This document shows, piece after piece, positions 1-10,500 of a stretch of DNA of 64,000 bases; positions within the stretch are counted from its first letter, which is position 1; every line of letters begins with the position of its first letter. A program made the position numbers and the translations under genes. The notes beneath the pieces are model-generated. The model did not search any database. It saw only the letters and a list, made by a program, of their open reading frames with translations, and had not been told where the DNA came from. The stretch is taken from positions 49,898 to 113,897 of the forward strand of contig JAUCBJ010004444.1 in assembly GCA_032718475.1 (NCBI GenBank). The letters run 5' to 3'. Origin of the DNA: Nemertoderma westbladi (lineage: Eukaryota > Xenacoelomorpha > Nemertodermatida > Nemertodermatidae).

Positions 1-2
1 AC

Positions 3-671
3 TCCTCAGATAATGACAATCTTAGCTCCAATGTAGATCAATGGAGATATTGCCCCAAGAAGTTTAATCCAACGGACATCGCTTCCAGAGGAGCAACTCC
101 TCAAGAACTGACAGATACTATAGACCGGTTAGGTGAACCCGACTTCCTGAGTAAGGAGAATGAATGGCCTCCCCATCTTACTCCGACTGAGATTAGACCA
201 GCCAAGGGAGCGGAGAAAGTTAAACCTAAAACCCGGACGGGTGGAGTGGGGTTGTTTGAGCCCGGGATAGATCTGTCGGTATTGCATATTGCCAGGGATG
301 ACGCCGTGGATCTGGACCTCCCCACCGCGAGTGGATCCTTCATGAAGATCAGAGAGAGCGATTGGAGCTCTGGAACATCAGACGTCTCGCAGGGACTCTC
401 ACCTCTCCTGCAGGGAGCGACGGACCACTATAGCTCCTGGAATCGGCTTTGTAAGGCCGTCGTGTACCTAGAGCGATGTTTCTATCGTCACTATTCCAGG
501 ACGAAGAGGAAACCTGGAATTGTATTCGGGATGCAGCGACTCAATCACCCAGTCGGTCGTTTGTGTTTACCGGAAGGGAATGGAGGACTCTCCGGAAACT
601 GTGGAAGGCAAGATTCTCTTCCCACGACCACCTCCCTAATCCTTCAAACATCTAGGGACTCCATAACGTAA
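3..671 (+). pseudogene. BEL pol fragment: RNase H tail and pre-integrase linker, no integrase
   Basis: The frame is open from the window edge to the TAA at 669-671. It starts near an SSDNDN stretch and carries QWRYCP...DIASRGATPQE and PDFLSKENEWPP, which match the end of the RNase H domain in BEL/Pao polyproteins (family pattern W-H-x-P-...-PADIASRG, then WL-GP-FL). A SWNRLCKAVVYLERCF stretch follows; in the family this immediately precedes the integrase. The frame then runs through about 55 residues of unfamiliar sequence and stops, so the integrase HHCC and DDE domains are absent. Copy 2 (15882-17243) ends the same way. The 5' part, including any reverse transcriptase, is outside the window. 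I call it a remnant because it cannot supply pol activity as seen. Confidence 0.8.
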
Positions 672-2329
672 CAACATATGGAGTGGGTGTGTGACTCTAT
701 TATTTTATATTATTTTATTATTTTTATATTTCTGTATGTATTACTATGTAATTTTATTATAATCGTTTTCTTTAATTTTATTCAGTAGAATGTTATTTTA
801 GCGATTATTTAGTAGATTAGTGCAATATATATTCGCGTTTATTACTTAATTACGTATATATTATATTTAATGCGACGGCAAGAAATAATTCTTTTCCTCT
901 TTCCTTACTGTCCGTATCATATTATAAATACGTGACTACAGTAAGATGAAATGTCCGTACTTATTAAAGTACAATAAAGCCACTACTATATTTAAGTATT
1001 ATTGGTAGGCAGAGTATTAGGAATGCAAAGTTCAGATCCTCGTGTCTCGGCTAAACCAAGCTCTGGGTAGACCTTGGAAACGACTTGCCTCTTCACACTG
1101 ACATTGCTTCGTGCGATATTGCTCTCATACCGTATATTAAATAATACATATAGTAGCGTGATGTCCCTTTAACAGTAGCGTATAACGCAAAATAAATCTG
1201 TTAAACCCTTTGACCATCTGTCATTCTAGTCGATTAAGATATCGCGGCACCCACCGATATACTTGAAAGACAAATTCTAGAATCAGTGGTTAACGTCCCC
1301 AGACAAGTTCTGGAATAAATCGGTGCCCATCTCAAATATTAATTATTTAATATTTGCAAATCTAATAAATCAAAATCTGTAAAATTCAGATCCTTCAACA
1401 ATTCTAGTCAATTAAGATATCGTAGCATTTACCGATATTCTTAAAAAAGACAATTGTCATAGAATTAAGGATCTTGTGTCCCTAGACATGTTCTAGAATC
1501 AAAATATGTCCATTTAATTATCAAATAATAAAATTTCAGGGAATAAATTTAAATTCATGTCTTTTAATGAATTTAATAAATTGCCATTTTTACGCAATTT
1601 ATAAAGTTCCCAAAATTCCATTAATTAATAGATCAAGGAAGCGGAGATTTATATTATTATGCATATGAGTGTGCGAAAGTCTCCCAAACATAGTCAATAG
1701 CCGATAAAATTCATAAAGTCATGTATAAAACAGAACATTGACTATTAAAGAATACTATTAAATAACATCCCAGATCTGTATGCATTGGAATCACCCTAAT
1801 TCTACCGCTAGCTTTGCATAATGTCACCATAGCAACAACCACGCTAGAATTAGAATTGAGTTAAAAGAACAATAGAAAGCTTGTCCCATTGAATAGCATA
1901 GGGAATAAATAGCGCACTACTAGTATCCAAGGATACATAATAATACAGTGACATTCTGGAAGGCATTGACTAACGGACAAATGGCCCGAATGTGCGTAGT
2001 TGTGACCAGTTGTGTGGTATTTGTGAGTTTATAGGTTAGGTGAATGTTACTGCTAAAGTGTGTTTACAGTAGCTAGTCGCAATCGTAAAAGTAACCTAAC
2101 TCTCCAAGGAAAACCTGAAGTACATCTAAGCCTTTGGGACGGACAGTCGAGTGACTTGTGCCGGTTGTCGTTGTCGTTGTGCGGCTACGTCGTTGGCGAA
2201 AGTGCAGCGGCGACGACACATCGGCGCTGAGGATCTCGTACTGTCCGGGGGTTGATTGGGGTAGGCAGCGACGCCCGCTCGCCTAAATGTGGACTCATTA
2301 TAATATGGATAAACTCATATATAGCAGAT
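672..2329 (+). other. Non-coding spacer of BEL copy 1 between pol tail and cargo gene
   Basis: About 1.65 kb without a supportable gene. It begins with a purine-rich GGAGTGGG followed by TG and an AT-rich stretch, which resembles a polypurine tract plus LTR start, but I found no matching second LTR upstream of gag in copy 2. An AATAAA lies near 972. A 178-bp tandem duplication lies at about 1223-1545. The last 200 bp (about 2135-2290) are GC-rich, unlike the AT-rich rest, and could hold the promoter of the cargo gene; that is inference. The word TAATTCTAGC around 1850 (reverse complement) is the empty target site of the non-LTR insertion found in copy 2. Confidence 0.6.
1223..1545 (+). repeat. 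178-bp diverged tandem duplication in BEL spacer
   Basis: Two units start with ATTCTAGTCRATTAAGATATCG at 1223 and 1401, offset 178 bp. Both continue through a matching CACC/TTACCGATAT block, a GACAA...AGAAT block, an AGACA(A/T)GTTCT(G/A)GAAT block and an AT-rich end. The same pair is present inverted in copy 2 at about 15070-15360, so the duplication predates the split of the two copies. Confidence 0.75.
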
Positions 2330-3847
2330 ATGACGGAGTTGATAGAAGATGGTCTTGGTATCGGGGAGCGATATACTCTACTTTTACAAGCGTTTGTTGA
2401 TAGCTTAATACGCGGCGACGTTAGTCCAACTGCTGCGGAGGACGATGGTCATTATATCGAACCGCCAATGTCCCAAGAGCAGCTCACGCGTGAGTTGGAC
2501 TATAGAAAATTCGCTGCTCGATATACGCAGCGTAATGGTACGTATATGGACTTCTTAACTACTGGTCATCCTATCGACCTACACGATACGAACGATATAG
2601 ACACCAAAGGGAAATGGTTTATTTAAATATCATACCCAGCGGAAGCGGAACGATAAATTGAGACTCGAACACGAAAATTCTATTCGAAACCGACTTGAAA
2701 GTGCAGATGTCGAAATGCCGGATAAACGCAGCGACTCCACCAAATACCTGGAATTCTTGAGAGAAACCTATCTCGATATTACCAGTCAACAGAATCTAGA
2801 AACTCGATATCCTCAAGGTATACATCATGACCGCATGGTAGAACTCAAACGGCTCTATTCCACTATGATGTATCTTACCGCTGATCGATCGCTACCTGTT
2901 GTACCGGATAGCTTCGAACGGATGGAGGAATATTGTAAGCTGGAGAAAGATCACTCGCGTTTCCCCTACAAGACGTACGTTTTTGGGTATTATTACGGTA
3001 AATGCCCTAGACCCAGCCAATAAACGGAAAGACATAAACATCCACGGAAACGTTGTGTTAAACACAGTTGTGTTCGTTATATTTACTGGAGTTTCGAGCG
3101 AAACTTGTTTGACGTATCACCTATGCTCACTCGGCTCTAACGATCCTAGAGTAAACCTACGATCAGAGTCCCGGAATACTCGGTCAAACCTCCTCATTCC
3201 TTAGTTGGACCTCAGACCTGCGATCCTGGTGGTGTCGCGGATCCTCGCGGACGGTATTCACTGTTCAAGATCTAGTGCTACCCTAACAATTAATCGGTAA
3301 CACTCCGACAGTGATTTCTAGCTAGCCGCCCATCTTACCTAGCCGGATTGTGACGCGGACACCTAATATCACTATCCAACCGTATGGTCGTTCCCGTTTA
3401 ACGCGATACAACCCTTCATCAAGGTGAAGGAGAGCGTTGTACGAAACGAGTTAAACGCTATTCTATAAAGATCAAAAAAGAAACCTGCGTTTGTTCAGAT
3501 AAACGTAAGTTATAACAGTAAGTCCAATCGATAAACGAATTGGCCTTATCTCAATTCGATTGGGAAATCCAGAATCTCTAAGAAGTTATCGAACTTGGAC
3601 GATCCTATTCTCTGCGAGAGTTTTTGGATGAACGTATCCAGCTACGAGCGGAGGAAAATCAGCTCGAGGAGAAGCATATCGAAACGTCGGATACCCCGAC
3701 CATAAACCTACACCTTCTGATGCAATCATATTGCATCCTTCACCCAGGAGTTATGGCCCTCCTAGTAAAGTGGCTCCCCCCAAAGAGAAAAAGACTCTTG
3801 CTAGCCTCAAAAAACTGCGTAAACGCCGTCTGCGTAAGAAAGACTAA
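2330..3847 (+). pseudogene. Unrecognised cargo gene of the BEL-like family, copy 1 (broken)
   Basis: This gene sits between the pol remnant and the 3' LTR in the orientation of the element. The ATG at 2330 opens MTELIEDGLGIGERYTLLLQ, continuous to 2626. A one-base loss relative to copy 2 (near 2615) shifts the frame, which resumes at 2658-3023, followed by several in-frame stops. The reading frame can be traced by similarity to copy 2 as far as TAA at 3847, giving an original product of roughly 500 residues. The middle is hydrophilic and rich in Glu, Arg and Tyr, a Glu/Gln-rich stretch near 3630-3690 may be coiled coil, and the C-terminus is strongly basic (SLKKLRKRRLRKKD), suggesting nucleic-acid binding or nuclear targeting. 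I see no signal peptide or membrane segment, so an envelope gene is unlikely. I recognise no family. Confidence 0.6.
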
Positions 3848-3917
3848 CTGTTTAGAGTATCTTTATGTTTTAGAAACTGTGATTTTTATATTTTATAGAC
3901 TGAAAATCCCATTTTCT

Positions 3918-3925
3918 GGGAGCGG
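3918..3925 (+). promoter_or_regulatory. Polypurine-tract-like sequence of BEL copy 1
   Basis: GGGAGCGG lies immediately 5' of the TGTAAAAG that opens the 3' LTR, where the plus-strand primer of reverse transcription is expected. The identical octamer precedes the 3' LTR of copy 2. One C interrupts the purines. Confidence 0.55.
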
Positions 3926-5141
3926 TGTAAAAGCTTTTGCTGAATTGTCCGGTTATTTTTCCTTATTTTTCCCGTAAAATACTCTGTAGTTGGTTTACCA
4001 GGCATAAAAAGGCCGTGTCCTTGCTGTACTGGTGTTTTAGCGGACATAAAAGCTATTTCTTCTGTATTTGTACTTTAGAGGACATAATCCGTAATTCCGT
4101 GACGTAAAAGCTCGATACTCTTGAAAACAGTGTCGCTACCATGACGACGGCTAGCAGCTGATATTGCCACGTCGACGTTTCTTTGTTTCTTTGTTCTCTC
4201 GTTGTTCAGGTTGACCAATCAGAGCGTTTGTTGTCTCTGTGTTGGAGGTGTATACAGAAACTCAGTAGTTCAGTGTTATGTTTTTGCCCAGAGCCTAAGA
4301 ACCGGCTTTTGGCACCTCCGTGTTTTCAGTTTTCAGTCCTACACTAGTAGGCTTAATTATAAGGACATATATCCGTTATCAAACTTATGTCTGATGTCTG
4401 CATACTGCATACTGCATACTGCAGTACTGCATACACTGCATACTGTGTGACACTGTGCATACTTTTATATTGTTATACTGCTATTTACTGTCAGTTCTTC
4501 ATAATATGGTTGATGAATTATTATATTTGGAATAACGACAAATAACCCCGAAAACCCAATATTCTTGATATACCGAAGGTAAGAGAGAAAGGTTACAGAT
4601 AAATGATTGCGACCTATGTTGAGTGGTTTGAAGTGAATCTAATGTTATTTGATAGACCCTACATGATTCGGTCCGTGTTCCTTTTATATGTGACTAAAAT
4701 CAGTGAAGATCGGCAGATCAGTGTGCAGTATTGTGCAGCATTGTGTATGAGTGAGACTGATAACGAAGCATTTCCTAAAGAATGCGCCATATATGTGAAT
4801 TGTAACTAAGCCATATCGTTGTGAGTAGTTTAAGTCATAACTCTGTTTATATAGATAGAGCGCCACGTCCTAAAGGAACTGTTAATATTTCCCGAAGGTG
4901 AATAATATTGTCAGAGATTATATAATACTGTCAGTCGAATAATACATTAGGCTTACATAGCAATAAAATTAAGCCGTCGAACCCAATCTCCCGGGTATAT
5001 CCAACGGGTGAATGATCGCGCACAGATTGGTTTCGACTAGTGTAGTGAATTAAATACTTGTCATAGGCTAAAGGTGATTTATTATCTAGAAGACATCCTA
5101 ATTTGGCGGGTTAAACTGCCAAAGGTCTGAAAGCGCGAACA
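3926..5141 (+). repeat. 3' LTR of BEL copy 1 (1216 bp)
   Basis: Begins TGTAAAAGC and ends GCGCGAACA, that is TG...CA. It aligns along its whole length, in reverse orientation, with both LTRs of copy 2 but differs at many positions and is about 37 bp longer, partly through a GCATACT microsatellite near 4400. No gene is supported inside it. The 5' LTR is outside the window. Confidence 0.85.
4400..4447 (+). repeat. (GCATACT)n microsatellite in LTR
   Basis: Imperfect 7-bp repeats of GCATACT, partly interrupted by GCAGTACT and GCATACACT. Absent from the copy 2 LTRs, so it is a private expansion of copy 1. Confidence 0.8.
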
Positions 5142-5146
5142 GTCCG
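5142..5146. other. Probable target site duplication of BEL copy 1 (GTCCG)
   Basis: The five bases after the LTR end. The family makes a 5-bp duplication in copy 2, so GTCCG is predicted to recur at the left end of copy 1, outside the window. Confidence 0.35.
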
Positions 5147-5233
5147 CAACCCCCACACACGAAAATCTTCGTTTCTGAAACAAGTGGCATTGTGTAAAGG
5201 ACTAAGTTATTGTTATATAACATGTCAAAACAG

Positions 5234-5259
5234 CCCCCCCCCCCCCCCCCCACCCCCCC
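5234..5259. repeat. Poly-C tract
   Basis: Eighteen C, one A, then seven C. The complementary strand is a long G run that could form a G-quadruplex and is prone to length change and to sequencing error. Confidence 0.9.
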
Positions 5260-5381
5260 ACTACAAGAGTTTGTCATACGGTATTATATTAGTCATATCG
5301 CCTACCATTTATTGCATTCAATTACTTACTTACCGGTACGTACTTTTTGTGTCAACAGCACCTGTAAGTACTGATTTATAA

Positions 5382-5525
5382 TTCCATCTACCTGGCGGAC
5401 GGCCTAAAGTAGAAATTTATCAACACCATGTGAGGCACTTGCTTGGTTTGAAGTTGTCTCACAGGGAAACCGCAACATTATTAAATGTGAGTGTTAGAAC
5501 ATTACGACGGCGCTGTTCTGAGCTC
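5382..5525 (+). pseudogene. Helix-turn-helix exon of an integrase-core-domain-like gene
   Basis: A 48-codon open stretch translates to PGGRPKVEIYQHHVRHLLG, then a helix-turn-helix-like ETATLLNVSVRTLRRR and CSELV. In established knowledge, many animal genomes have multi-exon genes with an N-terminal helix-turn-helix of exactly this type (GRPK/R-...-IA-LLGVS-RT-RRR) followed by an rve integrase core; the role is unknown, probably derived from a transposon. The stretch ends at 5525 directly on GTAAGT, a perfect consensus 5' splice donor. Upstream it is closed by TAA at 5379-5381 and I see no good acceptor after that stop, so the exon is probably dead or its start is mis-set. The C-terminal part of the same gene appears to follow at 7531-7750, after a minisatellite. 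Confidence 0.5.
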
Positions 5526-5553
5526 GTAAGTAAATCGATATAATCATACAGAT

Positions 5554-7530
5554 GTACCATCGGTTACGAGAGAAAAGTGTACTTCATCGGTTACGAGAGA
5601 AAAGTGTACCATCGGTTACGGGAGAAAAGTGTACCATCGGTTACGAAAGAAAAGTGTACCATCGGTTACGAGAGAAAAGTGTACCATCGGTTACGAGAGA
5701 AAAGTGTACCATCGGTTACGAGAGAAAAGTGTACCATCGGTTACGAGGGAAAAGTGTACCATCGGTTACGAAAGAAAAGTGTACCATCGGTTACGAGAGA
5801 AAAGTGTACCATCGGTTAAGAGAGAAAAGTGTACCATCGGTTACGAGAGAAAAGTGTACCATCGGTTACGAAAGAAAAGTGTACCATCGGTTACGAGTGA
5901 AAAGTGTACCATCGGTTACGAGAGAAAAGTGTACCATCGGTTACGAGAGAAAAGTGTACCATCGGTTACGAGAGAAAAGTGTACCATCGGTTACGAGAGA
6001 AAAGTGTACCATCGGTTACGAGAGAAATAGTGTACCATCGGTTACGAGAGAAAATTGTACCATCGGTTACGAGAGAAAAGTGTACCATCGGTTACGAGAG
6101 AAAAGTGTACCATCGGTTACGAGAGAAAAGTGTACCATCGGTTACGAGAGAAAAGTGTACCATCGGTTACGAGAGAAAAGTGTACCATCGGTTACGAGAG
6201 AAATAGTGTACCATCGGTTACGAGAGAAAATTGTACCATCGGTTACGAGAGAAAAGTGTACCATCGGTTACGAGAGAAAAGTGTACCATCGGTTACGAAC
6301 GAAAAGTGTACCATCGGTTACGAAAGAAAAGTGTACCATCGGTTACGAGAGAAAAGTGTACCATCGGTTACGAGAGAAAAGTGTACCATCGGTTACGAGA
6401 GAAAAGTGTACCATCGGTTACGAGAGAAAAGTGTACCATCGGTTACGAGAGAAAAGTGTACCATCGGTTAAGAGAGAAATAGTGTACCATCGGTTACGAG
6501 AGAAAATTGTACCATCGGTTACGAGAGAAAAGTGTACCATCGGTTACGAGAGAAAAGTGTACCATCGGTTACGAGAGAAAAGTGTACCATCGGTTACGAG
6601 AGAAAAGTGTACCATCGGTTACGAGAGAAAAGTGTACCATCGGTTACGAGAGAAAATTGTACCATCGGTTACGAGAGAAAAGTGTACCATCGGTTACGAG
6701 AGAAAAGTGTACCATCGGTTACGAGAGAAATAGTGTACCATCGGTTACGAGAGAAAAGTGTACCATCGGTTACGAGAGAAAAGTGTACCATCGGTTACGA
6801 GAGAAAAGTGTACCATCGGTTACGAGAGAAAAGTGTACCATCGGTTACGAGAGAAAAGTGTACCATCGGTTACGAGAGAAATAGTGTACCATCGGTTACG
6901 AGAGAAAAGTGTACCATCGGTTACGAGAGAAAAGTGTACCATCGGTTACGAGAGAAAAGTGTACCATCGGTTACGAGAAAAAGTGTACCATCGGTTACGA
7001 GAGAAATAGTGTACCATCGGTTACGAGAGAAAATTGTACCATCGGTTACGAGAGAAAAGTGTACCATCGGTTACGAGAGAAAAGTGTACCATCGGTTACG
7101 AGAGAAAAGTGTACCATCGGTTACGAGAGAAAAGTGTACCATCGGTTACGAGAGAAAAGTGTACCATCGGTTACGAGAGAAAATTGTACCATCGGTTACG
7201 AGAGAAAAGTGTACCATCGGTTACGAGAGAAAAGTGTACCATCGGTTACGAGAGAAAATTGTACCATCGGTTACGAGAGAAAAGTGTACCATCGGTTACG
7301 AGAGAAATAGTGTACCATCGGTTACGAGAGAAAATTGTACCATCGGTTACGAGAGAAAAGTGTACCATCGGTTACGAGAGAAATAGTGTACCATCGGTTA
7401 CGAGAGAAAATTGTACCATAGGTTACGAGAGCAAAGTGTACCATCGGTTACGAGAGAAAATTGTACAATCGGTTACGAGAGAAAAGTGTACCATCGGTTA
7501 CGAGAGAAAAGTGTACCATCGGTTACGAGA
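5554..7530 (+). repeat. 25-bp minisatellite, about 79 copies
   Basis: The unit is GTACCATCGGTTACGAGAG followed by AAAAGT (25 bp). Units are highly uniform, with recurrent variants: AAATAGT (26 bp), AAAATT, ACGAAAG for ACGAGAG, and single private changes. Because 25 is not a multiple of 3 and the common unit has no stop on the + strand, all three + frames read through most of it; the AAATAG variant supplies the only common stop. These reading frames are by-products of the repeat. The array lies between the helix-turn-helix exon (its donor is 28 bp upstream) and an integrase-like C-terminal segment, so it either expanded in an intron or replaced the middle of the gene. Confidence 0.95.
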
Positions 7531-7750
7531 ACGGTTCAATTTGATCGACCCAGTTGGAAGAGCGATGCGCAGCTATCAATTTAAAGGCGTGTTTTGGAAA
7601 CTAGAAGACTCTTCGATGCTCATAATGAAATCGCCCCTTCAGCCTTGGAATGTCAGTTTAATCACCAACTGTGTAGACATTGATGATCTGGTTGATGACC
7701 TTGATGGGTATGGAGCAGAAGAGGTATCCGAAAGTGAAACTGGGGTGTGA
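7531..7750 (+). pseudogene. C-terminal remnant of integrase-core-domain-like gene
   Basis: Reading on from the last minisatellite unit gives RERFN...GRAMRSYQFKGVFW, then KLEDSSML, and after a likely frameshift an acidic tail (DDLVDDLDGYGAEEVSESETG) with TGA at 7748-7750. In rve-domain genes with an N-terminal GRPK helix-turn-helix, the core is followed by an RIERLW-like motif, a block ending in F-x-LED-x-x-LL, and a variable acidic tail; the order and spacing here fit. The catalytic core with its D,D,E residues is missing. If right, the minisatellite occupies the place of the core. The alternative is a chance open frame; the KLED block is the main support. Confidence 0.4.
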
Positions 7751-7879
7751 CGTGTGAGAATATGGGGAGTAGAGTGGGGATGAAGAGTGCAACATCCGGG
7801 AAAGTGTGGGGAGCGAGCTGGGGTGAGGATGAGTCCTATGGGACTAATGAGGTATGTGAGAAGTGATGAAATTGGGGGG
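7751..7879 (+). other. G-rich unique spacer
   Basis: No gene seen. The + strand has several runs of three to four G separated by 7-8 bases (about 7765-7845) and could form a G-quadruplex. It ends in GGGGGG at 7874-7879, next to the integration site of BEL copy 2. Confidence 0.5.
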
Positions 7880-7884
7880 CCGAC
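7880..7884. other. Target site duplication CCGAC, BEL copy 2 left side
   Basis: CCGAC lies directly before the LTR start TGTTCGCG and is repeated directly after the other LTR at 25705-25709. A 4-6 bp duplication is usual for BEL/Pao. Confidence 0.85.
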
Positions 7885-9063
7885 TGTTCGCGCTTTCAGA
7901 CCTTTAGCAGTTTAACCTGCCAAATTGGGATGTCTTCTAGATAATAGATAGTCTTTAGCCTATGACGAGTATTTGATACACTACATTAGCCGAAGCCAGT
8001 CTATGCGCGATCATTCACCCGCTGGATATACCCGGGAGACTGGATTCGGAAGCCTAACCGTATTGCGGTGTAGGCCTACTGTATTATTCGACTGATCGTA
8101 ATATATAATCTCTGACAAATATTATTCACTTTCGGGAAATATTAACAGTTCCTTTAGGACGTGGCGCTCTAAATATGTAAACAGAGTTATGACTTAAACT
8201 AGACACAACGGGATGGCTATAGATTCACGTATATGGCGCATTCTTTAGGAGATGCTTTGTTATCAGTCACAATCATACACAATACTGCACAATGCTGCAC
8301 ACCGATCTGCCGACCTTCACTAATTTTAGTCACATATAAAGAGAACAACAACCAATACATGTAGGGCCTATGAAATAGCATTAGATTCACTTCAGAACCA
8401 CTTTAATGTAAGTCGCAATCGTTATATGTAACCGGTCTCTCTAACCTTCAGTATATCAAGAAGATTGGGGTGTCTGATTATTGATTGATATTATCCAAAT
8501 ATAACAATATTCCATCAACAGATATAATGAATAACCGACAGTAAATAGCAGTAAAAATGCGGTGTTTGTAGTTGACAATATGATTAGGTGAGTGAGTAAG
8601 ATTGTTTAGATAACAGATATACGTTCTATAATTAAGCCTACTAATGTTGGGCTAAAGACTGAAAACACAGAGATTCCGAAGCCGGTCTTCTGGGCTCAGG
8701 ACAAAATGTAAACATTGACCCATAATGCATTGCGCGATTTATCGGAGGTTTCTGTACAAAAAGCAGGAGAATCGCTCTGATTGGTTGACCGAACAAAGAA
8801 ACACCAGAGAACAAGGAAAAGCTACACGTGTACAGCTCAGCTGTTAGCTGTCGTCATAGTAACTACACTGTTTCAAGAGGATCTAGTGCATTTCGTCATA
8901 GAATTGCTAATTATGTCCGCTAAAGTACACATACAGAAGAAATGGCTTTTTATGTCCACTAAAACACCAGTACAGTAAGGAAACGGCTTTTTATGCCCGT
9001 TAAACCAACTACAGAGTACTTTGCGGGGAAAATAACCAGCCAATTCCGCAAAAGCTTTTACAC
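7885..9063 (-). repeat. 3' LTR of BEL copy 2 (1179 bp)
   Basis: On the element strand it begins TGTAAAAGC and ends GCGCGAACA. It differs from 24527-25704 by about ten substitutions (for example near 7919, 7963, 8033, 8066, 8269, 8580) and one extra T near 9001. No gene is supported inside it. Confidence 0.92.
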
Positions 9064-9071
9064 CGCTCCCA
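9064..9071 (-). promoter_or_regulatory. Polypurine-tract-like sequence of BEL copy 2
   Basis: On the element strand GGGAGCGG directly precedes the 3' LTR, identical to copy 1. Confidence 0.55.
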
Positions 9072-9140
9072 GAAAATGGGATTTAATTCTATAAAATATA
9101 AAAAATCACAGTTTCTAAAATATAAAAATACTCTAAACAG

Positions 9141-10500
9141 TTAGTTTTTCTTGCGCGGACGGCGTTTACGCAGTTTTTTGAGGCTAGCAAGAGTCCTTTT
9201 CTCTTTGGGGGCGAGCCACTTTACTAGGAGGGCTGTAACTCCTGGGTGAAGGGTGCAATACAATTGCATCAGAAGGTTTAAGGTTACGGTCGATGTCTCG
9301 TCCATTTAGATATGCTTCTCCTCGAGCTGATTTTCCTCCGCTTATCGTTGGATGCGTTCGTCCAAAACTCTTGCAGAGAATAGGGTCGTCCAAGTTCGAT
9401 ATCTTCTTAGAGATTCTGAATTTCCTGATCGAACTGAGATAAAGCTAATTCGTTTACCGCTTGGACTTGCTGCTGCAATTTACGTTTCTCTAAACAATTG
9501 TAGGTTCATTTTCCGATCTTTTGACGAATAGTGTCCAACGCGTTTCGTACAACTCTCTCCTCCGCCTCGGTGACAGGTTGTATCGGGTTAAACCAGGACG
9601 ATGGTACGGTTGAATGGCGATATTAGATGTCCGCGTCCCAATCCGGCTAGGTAAGATGGGCAAATATTTAGGGAGTCCACAACCGGAGTGCCACCGACTA
9701 ACTGTTCGGGTAACACTAGATCTTTGAACAGTGAGTACAGTTCGGGAGGATCCGTGATACTATTAGGATCAAGAGTCTGAGGTCTAACTAGGGAATGAGG
9801 AGGTCTGACCGAGTATTCCGAAACTCTGATCATAGGTTTATTTAAGGATCGTTTGAGTCGAGCGAGCGTAGGTGATACATCGAACAAGTTTCGCTCGAAA
9901 CTCCCGTAAATATAGCGAGTAAAACTGTGTTTAGAGCAACGTCTCCGCGGATGTTTATGTCTTTCCGTTTGTTGGTTGGGTCTTGGGCATTCATCGTAAT
10001 AATACCAAAGACACACGTCTTGTAGGGGAAACGCTGGTGATCTTTCTTCAGTTTTACAATGTTTCTCTCAAGAATTCCAAATATACGTTGGAGTCACTGC
10101 GTTTATCCGGTTCTTTAACGTCTTCTCTTTCAAGTCGATTTCGAATAGAATTTTCGCATTCGATTCTCAGTTTATCGTTCCGACTCCGCTGTGTAGGATA
10201 TTTAAATAGGGCCATTTCCCTTTCCGTGTCGACATCGTCCGTATCGTGTAAATCGATAGGATAGCCAGTAGTTAAGAAGTCCATATGCGTACCATTACGA
10301 TGCGTATAGCGAGCAGTGAATTTTCGATAGTCCAATTCACGAGTGAGTTGCTCCTGGGACATTGGCGGTTCGATATAACGACCATAGTCCTCCGTAGTAG
10401 TTGGACCAGCGTCGCCGCGTATCAAGCTATCAACAAACGCTTGTCAAGGTAGAGTATATCGCTCCCTGATACCAAGATCATCTTCTATCAACTCAGTCAT
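9141..10500 (-). pseudogene. Unrecognised cargo gene of the BEL-like family, copy 2 (broken)
   Basis: Homologue of 2330-3847. The ATG is at 10500-10498 and the shared stop TAA at 9143-9141. Where copy 1 has a Leu codon (TTA) copy 2 has TGA about 19 codons in, after RYTLP. The frame is then open (10425-10054) through EPPMSQEQLTRELDYRKF to FLRET, where about 165 bp present in copy 1 are deleted, breaking the frame; it is open again at about 10016-9588 (YYYDECPRPNQQTERHKHP to NRTIVLV), where copy 1 has stops. The two copies are thus damaged at different places and their intact stretches complement each other, which supports one long ancestral gene. The C-terminus is basic (LKKLRKRRPRKKN). No family recognised. 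Confidence 0.6.

Larger units (their letters stand above)
1..5141 (+). mobile_element. BEL/Pao-like LTR retrotransposon, copy 1 (5' part outside window)
   Basis: The sequence from 1 to 5141 is an inverted, diverged copy of the element on the other strand at 7885-16552: base 1 pairs with base 16552, and the similarity ends exactly at the LTR ends (5141 and 7885). It contains, in order, the tail of a BEL pol frame, a non-coding spacer, an unrecognised cargo gene, a purine-rich tract and a 3' LTR. Compared by eye over the pol tail the copies are roughly 85-90% identical, clearly less than the two LTRs of copy 2 are to each other, so the copies look like separate insertions of related subfamilies. 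Gag, protease and the 5' LTR would lie to the left of the window. Confidence 0.85.

Noticed and set aside
2330-3847. Envelope gene of the BEL element
   Set aside because: Position fits, but no signal peptide, cysteine pattern or transmembrane stretch is visible and the C-terminus is basic.
5554-7530. Overlapping + strand frames of up to 393 residues in the 25-bp minisatellite
   Set aside because: Same reason: a short stop-free unit not divisible by three opens every frame.
8781-8978. 65-residue frame in both LTRs of BEL copy 2
   Set aside because: Repeated only because the LTR is repeated; not open in the copy 1 LTR and without recognisable features.
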